A model generated the notes under the pieces. The model had not been told where the DNA came from. It saw only the letters and a list, made by a program, of their open reading frames with translations, and made no database searches. Of a stretch of DNA of 64,000 bases, positions 21,646 through 33,419 are shown piece after piece. A program made the translations under genes and the position numbers. Where the stretch lies: assembly GCA_964035545.1 (NCBI GenBank), contig CAXIUT010000223.1, forward strand, positions 1 through 64,000, in the 5' to 3' direction. The stretch is from Bugula neritina. Lineage: Eukaryota; Bryozoa; Gymnolaemata; Cheilostomatida; Bugulidae. Every line of letters starts with the position of its first letter. Within the stretch, counting starts at the first letter, position 1.

Positions 21646-22365
21646 TCATCTTCCAATATCATATTAAACTAAGAACTCCTAATCCCATTCCGATAGTCCA
21701 TGCTTAGGTTTCTCTTCATTCTACAAATAACTTGATGAATTCAAATCTGCAGACAAGTCGAGAACTGAAACAGGACTCATCTACATAGATTTCTCAAGTC
21801 TAATCGTATTTCTACGTTTTATTCTTTATTATAGTCTCCTATTTGATTCATCTATCGCACCTTAAAGTGTATCACGCATTCTCTATTCTTTTTAATCTTG
21901 AATTTTTATTACTTTTGAACTACTGCCCTGTGATTCTGTCTTTCAGCTTCTTTCTAGATATTCATCTCAAGGTTTTTTCGTCTGCCTTCTAGTGCAGGGT
22001 CTTTGCCTTCATTCTGGTTGTTGAAGCATCGAATAATATAAGGTTATGACATTAGTTTTATGCATTTTAAAGGTGAAATACTGTTCTCTTGGGTCTTGTA
22101 GACCATTCAGTTTTTCAATGATACGCTAGGTTAGTGAGAGGTTGTACCATGTATAAAGAAGTGAGTCTGGTTATTTTATCCATAGTGACATCCATTTCGC
22201 TGTAGATGAGACTTTATGCATCAAGAATTTCCCAGCCAAGAGAGATATTATCTCTAACTATTTATTCTCTGGGTAGATAAACAACTACAGAGTGCTTCTT
22301 TTGCCTCCTTCCTGTTTTTTCTTGCTGGTTACCATCGTAGATCGACTTCTATTTTTATCTGTCAT
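21646..22365 (-). CDS. Unknown protein with several small introns
   Basis: Exon 1 (from Met 22365) is basic. A 20-nt intron (GTAGTT...CCCAG) leads to a helical stretch (LDAESLIYSEMDVTMDKI), then a 22-nt intron (GTACAACC...CCTAG). The 3' end reads as an Arg/Glu-rich helix ending LVEYDIGR. The middle joins are uncertain: two further small introns of 16-32 nt are needed. No domain named. It ends 105 bp from the telomere, so it is the first gene of chromosome II. Confidence 0.4.
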
Positions 22366-22543
22366 TAATAATAGATATTATAATCAATCAAAATTCCTCC
22401 CCTCAAAGACTAAATCTCTTTAAATGTTCATTTAAATGTTAGTTACTTTCTAATTATTTATTTTTCTACTTAAAAAACCGTAAACATGTGAATAAATTCT
22501 ATTTGTAAGACGAATGAAATAATTTGATATTTAAAAACAGTTT

Positions 22544-22798
22544 ATGCAATGGGCACAGTGTTGCATAAAACAAAACAAATACCTTGATTCTAACATCGAC
22601 TTCTCTAATCCACCAAAAAGTCAACCAAGAACTCTAATTAGTGACAATACCAACCTATCACCTCAATAACTAAGAACCAAAATGAAAGATCTATAACTAG
22701 AACATCACAAAATAAAAGAATAACTAAAACAGTAAAAAGAACATTATGATGATCTCTTTAAAGATACGAATAGATGCATAGAAAAACAACCTTATTGA
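22544..22798 (+). CDS. Small coiled-coil protein or first exon, unknown
   Basis: An 84-codon ORF beginning MQWAQCC, with a helical segment (LRTKMKDLELEHHKIKEEL) before TGA. Immediately downstream the +1 frame is open for more than 450 bp and contains a hydrophobic stretch (ISIMGAIAILGVLG near 23170-23210). This may therefore be the 5' part of a longer gene joined by an intron not found, or a gene with a one-base error. Confidence 0.4.
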
Positions 22799-23690
22799 AA
22801 ATTAGTATTTCAATCAAAAACGATTTAACATCATCTATAACTAAAATAAACAAAAAAAAGATATTAAGAACTCATTAACAATTATTTAGATAGATTCAAT
22901 ATAACATAAATCAGTAACCTATAAATATAAAATCAAAAAATTTGATATAAGTTTTGAATAAAGATCTAAAAGGAATATCAAATGCAATTTAGTAAGATAA
23001 AATAAAAAGGAGAAGTCCTAGACAATCGAATAGGTTATCAAATAGTCCAAAAACAACCAAAATACAACAAAATTTGATAAATAAAAATTTAGATCGGGCA
23101 TCCTTAGCAACTGGTTTAATCGATACAGTAGCCTCATATCAATGAGAAGTAACTCATTGTGGTAGATTAGTATTATGGGAGCTATAGCAATTTTAGGAGT
23201 ATTAGGAGATGGTGCAGCAGAGAAGAAATTATTAGCTTTTGAAGAATAGTTATAATTTTAAGGGATAGAAGAGAAAAAAAATATTTAATAATAATAAAAA
23301 GTAATGAAGAATAACATCTTTACAGTTTTAATGATATTTTAATAGTTATATTTAAAATTTAGTGTTAATTTATTCGGAAGGAACTTGGTTTAATTTTCGA
23401 TAAGTTAAAAGATAAAGTTTATGAATAACATCTTATTATATAACTGTTCAAGCCTAAATAAGTTAAATCAAGTGATAGTTATCGTCATATTAGTTCAAAT
23501 AATTTTAAGTCTATTTTTTTCCATCTGTTCTTTTCCGACCACAAACATTAATTAGACCATACTTCCAATCATCTCTCCAACAATCACTTAATATATCTTT
23601 TGGACACCTAATAATGTTTCTCAAAAATGTTACATTAACGCTTTTTGTTTATCTATTCTTTATAATCATTTAAAAAACAAACAAAAAAAC
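22799..23690. other. Mostly unassigned; open frame to about 23300
   Basis: From 22799 one plus-strand frame lacks TGA for several hundred bases and ends in a Glu-rich stretch. No start codon in that frame was convincing. The part from about 23330 to the HECT gene shows nothing recognisable. Confidence 0.3.
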
Positions 23691-25257
23691 ATGGGATAAT
23701 GCGTATCAGCCAATGCCAGACAACCTTCTCCTCATAGAAATTTCAACATGCCAAACATCAATTCTATTCCTCCACCTATCAACCCCTATGTTGAACCCAT
23801 CAAAACTCCATCATTCGCCTAAAACGAACCAGCTAGACAAAGAAATACTACCTATAGTCCATCCGAAATTACCAACTCAACTTGTGCCTCCAACTTCCAA
23901 CACAAAACTAGGATCTCAAATCACACCAGTTCTTAATGAATTTATTGAATCAAAGTACTTATTATTTTATTTAGAAACCCAAAGACTTCAACTCATGGAC
24001 TTAATTCTAATCAATTCAAGAGCAAAAATACAACATTCCCTAAGAGATAGCTAAATAATCCAACTAATACATCAAGGACGCAGCTTCCAAGAGAAATATA
24101 GCTGGTTTAGACTCAACCTAGAAAAATTAAGAATCCATTGGTCGTAAGGAAAATCAGACTATCTGCGTTGTTGACAGAAGAAACTTACTTATGTCAAGTT
24201 TGGTTTAATTCGATTCGATTAATTTTCATAAATAAGTCAAGATCGAATTCAAAGACTAGAAATAAACAAGTGATGCAGGAGGACTGCTTAGATAGTGGAT
24301 GACTCTATGCATTAACTAGATATTTGATCCAGATCTTGCTATATTATCTCTATGTGAGACCAATTCCACCTACTACAAGTTCAACTTCAACTAGATGGTG
24401 AAAGATCTCTTCACAGCTGCTGCTAGAGTTCTTGGAACAATAATCGGTAAGGCAATATTTGAAAGAATTCCCTTAAAATGTTTTCTCAATCATACAATTC
24501 TTAGACAAATATGCTAAGCAACCAATCCAAACTCAACGATATCTTTTCATACGATGCAGATGTATCTTATAAATTTATTTAGTTTCATCGAGTTTTGGAC
24601 TTATATGATCGCCAACAACATCATGACATCTTTATAACAAAATTTTTGTGCCTATGAATTTGATTAGTATGGTTCGCAGGTGGCTGTTCCACTAAAATAA
24701 AACGGGTAGAACATTATGGTCAATTCTAGCAATAAATAAGAATACGGTGTCTCTGCTTATGAAACATTATTGTTCAAATGCAGTTTGAATAGATGATTTT
24801 CAATATGAGGATAGGAGTCTATCAGGTCATTCCACCAGAATTGCTATCAATTTTTTAACCACATTAATTAGATATGATCATCAATGGTAAACAATCAATT
24901 GACGTGTCTGATCTTAAAAAGAATATCAAGTATACGGACTACCATCATAATTAACTTGTTGTTTAGTGGTTTTGGGAGTATGTTGATACATTGAGTGAAT
25001 ATTAACTTTAACATATGCTGCATTTTGTTACTGGAAATAGTAGAGTGCCTATCCTTGGATTCAAGTATCTAGAAAGTAATAGAGGTGATTATCAATTGTT
25101 TTAGATAAAGAAAGTTCCTTATGATCCAGAAAATCCTTACCCTAAAAGTCATACTTGTTTCAATCGATTAGAATTGCCTCTATATCCCAATAAAAGAGTA
25201 TTTAGAAAAAATATAGCTTACATTGCAGTTTCAAATCCATATTTTGGACTTGAATGA
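23691..25257 (+). pseudogene. HECT E3 ubiquitin ligase, copy A, with several frame breaks
   Basis: The C-terminal half is an unmistakable HECT domain: GGLLR-E-WM, N-E-IFDP, VIPPELL, WFWEYVD, HFVTGNSRVP and KSHTCFNRLELP with the catalytic Cys. The E residues are TAG. The N-terminus reads MGECVSANA, a plausible lipid-modified start, but in a frame that does not connect without breaks. Against the paralogue at 58078-59649, single-base differences near 24081 and 24162 cancel each other and alter about 27 residues; more breaks occur near 24500-24650 and 24740-24800. Either a decaying gene or a sequence with indel errors. HECT ligases carry ubiquitin on the Cys before transfer. Confidence 0.75.
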
Positions 25258-25339
25258 TACTACTTTGATATTTATATTTTTCATATCACTACTCCTATCT
25301 ATCTATTTAAGAATAATAATATATTATACTATTCTTAAA

Positions 25340-25705
25340 TCATTAGTGCGATTGCTATTTGATTCCTTTTTTCGATAGTTTACTATCTTTTTCTTGATAA
25401 CTATTTACTGTTAATATTAATCCCAAAGGCAATCTGATAATTTTATTTTTCAAAAATGAATTACCCTTCAGGTTCAGCTCTCTAAAACCACTACTTAGAT
25501 TCGATAGTTCCTCATCCGAACTACCCGAGGGTAAAGCAATTTCCAAAGACAAAAGATTTTTACCGTCCAGGAGAATGTATCTGGAACAATCCGCATCGAA
25601 CATCTCAAAGAATTTATAAATATTATCATCTGCAAAACCAATATTATCGACAATATAAATAACCTCTTATTCTTTAACAGTAGCAATTAGATAGATAAAA
25701 TTCAT
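25340..25705 (-). CDS. Unknown protein, 121 residues
   Basis: The ORF starts MNFIYLIATVKEEEVIYIVD and ends in a Lys/Ser-rich tail. The middle has a Leu-rich segment (SLEIALPSGSSDEEL, RELNLKGN) reminiscent of one leucine-rich repeat but too short to claim. It may be the last exon of something longer, since the upstream 300 bp in the same orientation are Ile/Phe-rich but broken by TGA. It converges with the HECT gene, 82 bp apart. Confidence 0.45.
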
Positions 25706-26180
25706 AGCAGCAAAGAATACATAAAATCATTGCTTTTAGAAATAAAACTAGATAAAATTTCCAAGAACAACAAAACAGAAGAATCACACTCTAAGCAAAA
25801 ACTTATCGCCAAAAAGATTAAACCCATAGTTATACGAATTCCCAAACAGAACGATTTTTACCTTTAGAATCAAAGCAGTATGGAAGTAGCAATCAATCGA
25901 AGATGTCAGTTATGTAAAAAAATAGAAATCAAAAACAGCAATCATAGCGACTAATAAACATCTAGAAAACATATCATAAAAGTATATAGAAATATGATAA
26001 TCATAAGAAATAGATCCATCAAATCATTGATAAACAAAATCAAAGTTAGCATACTAAAATTCATAATTCTTTTCTTGCACAAAAATCTCATAATGACACC
26101 ACTAATAGTCAATTCTACAAATATAAACTTAAATGATTATTATCATCTTTTTTTCATTGTTTATTATTTTAATACTAAAA
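25706..26180. other. Unassigned region
   Basis: About 475 bp. Only short hydrophobic frames interrupted by TGA are seen on either strand. No repeat or RNA gene recognised. Confidence 0.35.
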
Positions 26181-27269
26181 ATGAATCTCTCGAACACCTC
26201 CAACTCCCTCAGAACCATCAGTACCTGCACACACTCACACAAAGGAAATAGCTGTGTGCTGTGTGGATGCTTCCTTGCCTCAGCATCTGTCCTCAAAACT
26301 AGTAAATATGCCACGCCTTTCCACTTCAGCCATCGACCTTACCTCAAAAATCTTAGATTGTCATCTGCTTCAACTACTTAAGCAAAAGAACTTTCAGAGG
26401 ATAGTCAAATCCTGATGGCCTCTATTTGCTAAAAATTTACATTTACAGATTAGACCTTAGCTCTTGGACTCCACATCTACCAACTCTTAAGAAAACTAAA
26501 CTCAAATTAAAAGTTTTGGGCAAGTACGTGTTTGATGGTGGCTGGAAAAGCAGGAGAACTAGATAAGAATGTTCCATATTTGAACAGATATCAAAGATAT
26601 GCTGACAAATCATTCTCTCAGCAAGATTATGAACAAGCATAAAGGACAATATTCTAAGAAATGAACTTCTAACTTCAATATTCTACCTTTATGACCTTCT
26701 TAGACTACTACCTCACTGCAGGAGTTCTCTTCAGTACAGATAGTATCAGCTAGACTCTAGTTGAGTTCTTTGAAGATGATGTTATGATGAGAGCGAAATA
26801 ATATCTGAAGAAAGGTAATTTTTCAAAACATAAACCAGAATAACTGGCTCTCAGTATTATCAAATAGACTAGAATCAAATATAATTTATAACCATGGAAT
26901 GAATATCTTCATTTATTAACTGGATTCAAGGAAGACGATGTTATTATCAACAATTGCGAAGTAACTTTGAAAGAAATATCTGATAATGTAGCAGAAAAAG
27001 TCGTTAAACAAATAGATTATAAAGATATGAAAGATTTCAAGTAAATAAAAGGAGTATTTCCTCGAAAGAAATATGAAAACTTGATAAAAGTAGATAAACC
27101 AACTCTTTAGAAGTACAGTTCTATATCAAAAGGAAATAACCACAAATAAAATTTCTTTTCAAGTTCAAAAATGCTACTCAATAATCAAAACAGTCGTAAA
27201 ACTAACCAATCTTCTACTATGTCATAAAACTTTGCAAGTGTTCATACTGACCTACTCAAACGTAGATGA
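26181..27269 (+). CDS. Cyclin-like protein
   Basis: A single-exon 362-residue ORF. Residues of about 80-180 match a cyclin N-terminal box: FWASTCLMVAGKAGELDKNV, then a helix, then ERTIFEEMNFELQYSTFMTFLDYYL. The C-terminal part has weaker cyclin-fold helices and a Ser/Asn-rich tail. Cyclins activate cyclin-dependent kinases; ciliates have many divergent ones, and the subtype cannot be set. The N-terminus has a Cys/His cluster (CTHSHKGNSCVLCGC) that could bind metal. Confidence 0.78.
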
Positions 27270-27335
27270 TTTTATTCTTTATATTTCATACTCTTTATAT
27301 AAAATATATTCTAAGACAAGTACAAAGATAATGAT

Positions 27336-28171
27336 TCACATCTTTTCTGCTTTCTTCTTACGATTTAATGCTTATAATTCCTTGTCTCTTTGAGCTTGCT
27401 TCCTTGATTCATCAATAAAATAGCGAATCGCATCGCTTCTTAAGACCTCCTTTGAGTTAAATATCTAGTTGAAGTATCTCTATAGCTCTTCTCTTCTCTT
27501 TTAGATGTTTTCTGGGTTATCATTTGTTATTCCAAAGATCTTTTTCTTGGGAAATGGAGGTCTGAATATTAATATTTTTACAGATTTTTTATTTTGCTGT
27601 CTTAAAGAGCTTAGTGAACATTTCTAAGTTCACTGTACCTGGTTTTAAAGGTCCACTCTTCATGAGAATTGAGATCTCTAAGTCGGACATAGTAAATCAC
27701 CACGTCTTCTACCAAAGTATACCTTCATTTTGACTTCTATACCTATCAATGCAGATCTGAATATTAATCTCAGGTGATTCCTTGAGATGTTAGTTATCTC
27801 CTTAAATGGGAATATAGTATTTCTTCATCAAATCAAGACAGTGCAATTTTTAAATGGACAGCAGATCGATCAGATACTAAACCTAATATATAAATTACAT
27901 TGTTGATTTATTTTTTTCTTTAGAAAATAGATTATTCTGATTTGTTTGTAGATCCAAAGAACTTTCTTCCAGGAAATTCAGGTAGAATAATATGTAACTT
28001 TAGCTTATCTACCAATTTCATCAACTATTCATGAAGAGCTCTGAACTAACTATACCGTAATTTGGTTATTTTGTTGCGAGATGTCTGTTAGTCAGTTACC
28101 TATAAAATATAGACGATTTTGCCATTACTCTCAGTCTAGTGGTTTATTATTTTTGGCTTCAAGTGGATCAT
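27336..28171 (-). CDS. Tandem PX-domain protein
   Basis: Two phox-homology domains in one chain. PX1: RYSEFRALHEEL, then LPEFPGRKFFGS, then EESIFERKKEINN. PX2: RYSELRNVHEALED, then LPPFPKKKIFG, then IEKRREELERYF. Each has the Arg of the RYS motif and the Pro-rich loop that contact phosphatidylinositol 3-phosphate. They are joined by a 22-nt intron; two 20-nt introns inside PX2 (GTATAG...TGAAG and GTAAAA...TTCAG) are needed to keep frame. Probably a sorting-nexin-like endosomal protein. The start chosen (28171) is the first Met in the PX1 frame; coding potential continues upstream to about 28280, so the true start may be earlier. Confidence 0.8.
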
Positions 28172-28359
28172 TATCACCTACAATAATATTATTAAATATT
28201 CTTCAACTTTTTCAACTTTGAATATCAGAATTGATCACCACTTATTATCTATTTGGTATTTTTAAGATCATCAATTTTTTCATAAAAACTATCTTTAAAT
28301 ATTTTAACTCGACGATTAATATGTTATCAATTAGATCTTATTTTCTCAACTCGATTTGA

Positions 28360-29447
28360 ATGCTAGACAAAGCCCTAACCTCTATCAACAACGAATCCTT
28401 CTACTTTCAACTCTACCCTCTCAGTTTGAGTATGGTCAACAGCTAGGCATAACTTCCAGCTCCAGGCACCACCTACCGTTTCAACATAATGAAAGGTACT
28501 TTATCTTTGAAATAGGCCAACAAAAGTTTGATGAGACAAAGTTACCAATAGAAACTAACTTCAAAAAGTTAGATGGAGTCAATGTGATGCTTATGCCAAA
28601 ATGTCCTCTAAACTTTTATATTCCCAACTTCATCAAAAATAGAAGCATTGATTTCACTCTTAACATGTATCAAATGGAGAAAGGAGTAGAATACTTCATC
28701 GCTGAATATAACATATCAGTTGAACCCTATGTGATGGATTATAAGAATTCCAGAAACGTTAGAATCTAATTAAAAACTAATTTTTCTGATGACTATGTCC
28801 TTTAGTTCTAAATCTATATTGAAAAATCAAGAATTGCACTTGAAAAAGTTGTTAAAGACTATAAGCCAGAAAGAACACTCAAGTCTCCATTCAGAGAAAG
28901 AAAAGAAGGATAGGAAACACCAAGAAAACCTTCACCAAAAAGAGCTCTAACTAAAAAATCAGAAGATTAACCTAATCAATCAGGAAAAGAGGAAAGAGAA
29001 TCAGCTACTTAATTAAGTTCTTATGAAAAAAAAGTTTAATCAAAAAAATCATCAATAATTAAAGGTCCTAAATCGACTGATAGAACTTAAAATTAAGCTG
29101 AATTAGAAGAACGTTCGGAAAAAAAATAGTCAAGCATCCGAAATGAATCTTTCAACAAAAAGAAATTCTAGACTGAGAGGAGCAACAAAGCGCCTTCTGA
29201 AATTTCTTCAAAAAAAGAAGCACCAGCTTTAGCAGTCAAATACAAGCCAGTAAAAGTTGAAAAGGCTTAAAATCGTATGAGTTCAAGTCAAAGACTTCCT
29301 CAATCAGGATCAGTAATTGAGTAGTCAGTAAAAGAAGCACCCCCAAGCGAAGGTCAAAGCAACAAATAAAAGGCAGCCATGGCTCTATTCCTAATAATTT
29401 CGATGATAATGATGTACTTTTCGATGCATCCAAACAAAAAAGTGTGA
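28360..29447 (+). CDS. Unknown protein with Lys/Glu/Ser-rich tail, possible C-terminal anchor
   Basis: Exon 1 starts MLDKALTSINNESFYF. A 20-nt intron (28496-28515) joins it to exon 2, where the beta-rich first 130 residues are followed by a long charged disordered region. In the main frame the protein ends in a hydrophobic segment (AAMALFLIISMIMMYF), which would be a tail anchor. A different frame over the same bases gives an acidic Ser-rich tail running to about 29500, so the end is uncertain. No family named. Confidence 0.5.
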
Positions 29448-29509
29448 ATGATAGCCTCTCAATATCAATATATTCATAGTAAAAGATGATGTTTAAATAG
29501 GACAGATAA

Positions 29510-29987
29510 TCAGAATCTTAATCTGGTAAAGAAGAATTTAGTGTGTCCAGCTTTCTCATTTGACTTGGGATTAGGAAGGTTTCTGTAAGATTCAGTGAAC
29601 ATATCTCTTACTTTCTTTCTCAAAGCTTCACGAGCTTCCTTGGTCTTTAAGTTATCTTCAGTAGTATCTTTTAAGTCAAAATCATTGACAAGGAATCTAG
29701 TAGGCATCACATGATTTTGATTAACGTACTTAACAAAAGATTTAACTCCAGTCTTTTTGATGAATTTCTTTTTGCTGTCACCTCTTTTGACTTGAACCAT
29801 ATTGCGAGCAATTCCTGCCAAAAGGAGATGAGGGAATCTGTGTCTCTAAATAGGAAAGTAAGTACCTTGTTTCCAGTTTCGTAGGCTTTGATAACGACTG
29901 CCTTTTTGCCTGCATTTCTTCCTTGAGTGATCACAACAACTCTTCCTGTTTTGAAACTAGATAGGATTGTATGTACATTCTACCCAT
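29510..29987 (-). CDS. RPL27: 60S ribosomal protein eL27
   Basis: After removal of two 20-nt introns (29957-29976 and 29846-29865) the protein starts MGRIFKTGRVVVITQGRNAG, continues HRFPHLLLAGIARN and ends FFFTRLRF, all diagnostic of eL27. The first intron splits the fourth codon. Length is the usual 135-140 residues. It is divergent from uL29, with 50 bp between the start codons, so the two ribosomal genes probably share a promoter. Confidence 0.97.
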
Positions 29988-30037
29988 GGTGAAAAATTAA
30001 TATTTATTAAATTAATTGATATTTTAATTATTTTAAC
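29988..30037. promoter_or_regulatory. 50-bp bidirectional promoter between eL27 and uL29
   Basis: Only 50 bp, nearly all A and T, separate the two divergent ribosomal-protein start codons. Both untranslated leaders and both core promoters must lie here or inside the genes. No motif was identified; the inference rests on spacing and shared function. Confidence 0.55.
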
Positions 30038-30415
30038 ATGGTGGAAAAGAAAGTTAACCAAAAAATCAGAGAGAACAACTCAGTTGGTATCCGAGCCTCA
30101 ATTGACAAACTCAAAGAAGAACTTAGAACTCTTCGCAACGCTAAAGCCTCTTCAGGAAGCGCTAGCAAACTTGCTAAAATCAAAGGAGTCCGCAAGAACA
30201 TCGCTAGAAACCTCACCGCTCTCAACAGAAAAGAACGTGACAGAACTGCAGGCAATCTTCACGCTGGATCAAAGAAGAGACCTCTTTACTTGAGAAGCAA
30301 ACTCACCAGAGCTATTCGTAGAGAATTGACTAAGTATCAAAAGAGCAAGAAAATTATCAAGCTCAAGAAAAGATAAGTCAATTTCCCCGTACGCAAATAT
30401 GGACTTAAAGCCTGA
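30038..30415 (+). CDS. RPL35: 60S ribosomal protein uL29 (L35)
   Basis: An intronless 125-residue protein with SASKLAKIKGVRKNIARNLT, DRTAGNL and the C-terminal FPVRKYGLKA, matching eukaryotic uL29. A TAA codon lies nine bases before the FPVRKY motif, where it must be read as an amino acid for the protein to reach its conserved end, direct evidence for stop-codon reassignment. Part of the polypeptide exit region of the large subunit. Confidence 0.97.
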
Positions 30416-30588
30416 TTTGAAAGCCTATTTAAATCTTATTCTTTGATATCAGTCATAAAAATATCCATTTTAAATATCTATCAGAACAAACAAATCTCCA
30501 TATCAGCATTTGATTTCGACAATTTGTTTCTTATTTCTACTTTTGCAACTACATTCTTGATTTGATTAAATATAATATATCATAAGAA

Positions 30589-30756
30589 ATGCCAACCAGA
30601 AAGAGTGCCAGCCCAGCTGGTTTCAAAGAAAGTGAAGCCACAAGCACTAAAGCCCGTTTCTTCTATCTTGGAGCATACCAAATAGCCAAAAGAAAAGACT
30701 CTCTAAGTGCTTCTAAACCAAGAGCATCTATTGATAAGAAACCAGTTCGCAGATGA
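30589..30756 (+). CDS. Small basic protein, 55 residues
   Basis: A short ORF beginning MPTRKSASPAGFKE and ending KKPVRR. Rich in Lys, Arg, Ser and Ala, with no hydrophobic segment. The GC-rich coding sequence contrasts with AT-rich flanks and has no TAA/TAG/TGA inside. No family recognised. Confidence 0.5.
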   Translation: MPTRKSASPAGFKESEATSTKARFFYLGAYQIAKRKDSLSASKPRASIDKKPVRR

Positions 30757-30826
30757 TCTATCAAACTCAATCATCTCTATCGTATTTAAATCATCATAGA
30801 TAAATTCTTAACAGTACTCATAGAAA

Positions 30827-32031
30827 TCATTATTCAATTTCCTGAGAAATAGACATTTAAAATAGCATAGCTCCTCTATCTTTCATTCTCAGATTTTCGT
30901 TTCTGACCTTTATATACCGTTATTTCCAAAGAAATATCTCTTTTGCCATCTGTTTACGATGAATTTCACCCTCATCAGCTAGTCTCTTTTAAAGTACATG
31001 GTTACGAAACTCCAACTTCTTATTGATATTTATGGCAATAAAAAGCTGACTTTAATAACCATCCAAAATCTATTTTAAATTGGTTTATCCTTTATTAACA
31101 TCCTAGTTTCCCAAATTTTCAAACTTTTCATTATTAACCTGAACCATTTTAGCTTGCATATTTTCCAGAATATTCAAGTTAGATAGATTTTGTTATTCTA
31201 AACACTAGTTTTTTTCCTTTAAAACTACTATTTGTTCTAAATATCATAGTAAATACTTTTGAGTTCTTATGTTTCTCGTTTGATGGTTCCATTTTATCTT
31301 CTAAAATTAGCTAACTCTTTCTTAAATGTCATATTATGTTTTTTAAGAAGATCAATTTCTTTAATATCAGTACTTTAAAAAGGCCCCAACTGCTAATCCA
31401 CTTCTCTCGAACAAAGTTGATTCTTTTCTTGAATTTGTGATATATTAATCATCTTTTATATTATTGAATATTCCTGATGATGATATTTTTTACCTTTAGG
31501 ACTCAAAAAATTGTTATTCATTGAGGTCAAACATATTGTATTTGAAAAGTTATTCTATAATTCATTAGCTTGCATCTTCAATATCTTATTTTTTTACTTC
31601 CTTGAGTCTCTCAATCTCGGTTTAGAATCATTTTTATAGAGTTATCTTACTTCTTTTTATTTCTCAACTTTACTGCCTTGAAGAAGTCGACTTGGTTTGA
31701 CATCCTAAGACTCTAAAGATTTTAAATCATTGATAATAATTGGATTTATTTGCGATTTATTGGTATTGTTTTTTGTTTAATCTTTATCCATATACTCACC
31801 ATCTTGTTTATTTTTTTTGTTAGTTTCTTTGTGTAGGTTTTTTTCTCTGATAGCCATTGAATAAAGTTTTTTTTTCTCAATTAAACTCATGCCTCCCTCT
31901 TGACAACTATTGTATTTTCCAACAGTAGAGCTAGAAAAGGTTCTTTAAGTTTTGGGTCGTGCTTTCTCTTTCTTTTTGAATTCTAAAGTAGTCAGGGAAA
32001 GGTCATTTTCCTTATCACTTCCTTCCCTCAT
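30827..32031 (-). CDS. Coiled-coil protein, unknown
   Basis: The N-terminus (MREGSDKENDLSL) is polar and Ser/Lys-rich; from about residue 120 to the end the sequence is helical with heptad spacing, ending MSISQEIEQ. Both ends read in clear frames with TAA/TAG as Glu. I did not confirm every codon in the middle, so small introns may be present. Probably structural. Confidence 0.5.
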
Positions 32032-32138
32032 AACTAACTATTGATAATTAATTAACAGCTATCATATGAAATCATATCAAAATTAAATCAATAAGTTAAA
32101 ATAATATCTAATCAATAAAATAACAACAAGATGGATAA

Positions 32139-33354
32139 TCAATACATTAACTTTGACTTCCTACCTGAACCTTAATAAACATTATTTCTAGTCATCATTA
32201 CTCCAGCTTCTTCGATTTTAGCTCTTGCTTTCATGACTCTTGCCTTTCTATCGATCAGATGTCTCACCATGTCATCTTACTAAGAATACTTCTACAAATT
32301 CATAACCAACTAAATAGATAATAAATTACATCTGAGTTAAGTAAAGAAAGGTTTTAGAGATGTTTTCTACAAAATTCAATATCGTCTCTCAGATTAGTAT
32401 TCATTTCATTTAACTTGTTGTTTTCAGCATTAAGACCAGCTACTTCTCTATTTCCTTCATCAACTTGATTGACTCTTAATCTATGAGTATTTTCTGCCTG
32501 ATGAAGAACCTTTGTTAAGTCATTATTTCTCATTACTTCAGCTTGTGTTCCTTTGTTATAGTGAATAGCTTCAGATTTATATTTCTAAGCTAGACCTCCG
32601 ACTTCTGCAATATCTTTTTGAAGATTCATAACTTCATTTTGAGAGCTGCTTATTTGAGCTTCAAGATTGCCAATATCATCAATAGTTGCATTGATATCTC
32701 CATCAAGTCCATTATTTTCATTTTAATAAGCGATGATCTTTTATTTTAGAAGAGCTTCTTCTCCCTTGAGTTGTCTTTCATATTTATCAAGATCATCCAA
32801 TTTTCTTCTAACATTATCATTATTTAACTAAAGTTCTTTAAGATTTCCACAAAGTAGCTAGTTATCTTTTCTAATTCCATTTCCTGTTTGTTCTAATCTA
32901 AGTCTTTCATTGAGTAGTTCCTAATTATCAGCTAATAGACTATTCAACTAATTTTTGAGTTTATCAATCTAGATGGCTCTTTGATCGAGTTGTCCAATAA
33001 GAGTATTCTAATCACTCTCCAAATCATTGATTTCCAGATTCTTTTATCTCAAATCAGCTCTATAAGCATCAATCTAATTTTTCAACTGAGAGAGAGTTCT
33101 CAGCGCCAAATCATGTTTATCTTTGAAATCAGCATCTGCATGCATCTAAATATCATTTAATTTACTTTTTATTAAGAAAGAAGTCTGAATCTATGTTCCA
33201 GGGCACGATATTGATCATCCAATTTAATTAGTTCTTCCTCATTTCTCTTCAAAACATAGATCTAGTCTTGTAGATGACTGATTATGATGTCTTTTTGGTC
33301 GGCTTATACTCGAATAGGAGAGTAGAAGTATGCTGCACGTTTGGAGTTACTCAT
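32139..33354 (-). CDS. Long coiled-coil protein with two 20-nt introns
   Basis: It starts MSNSKRAAYFYSPIRV and is almost wholly coiled coil (for example LRTLSQLKNQIDAYRADL) for about 350 residues. The tail is short and basic, ending GRKSKLMY. Two 20-nt introns (GTAAAT...ATTTAG near the start, GTAATT...ATTTAG near the end) are required for one continuous frame. Composition and architecture suggest an axonemal or basal-body structural protein, but no family is named. Confidence 0.65.
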
Positions 33355-33419
33355 TTAATATTAAAATTGATAATTATATCTTAGAGAATTATTTATAAAA
33401 TTTATTCTATCATTCAAAA

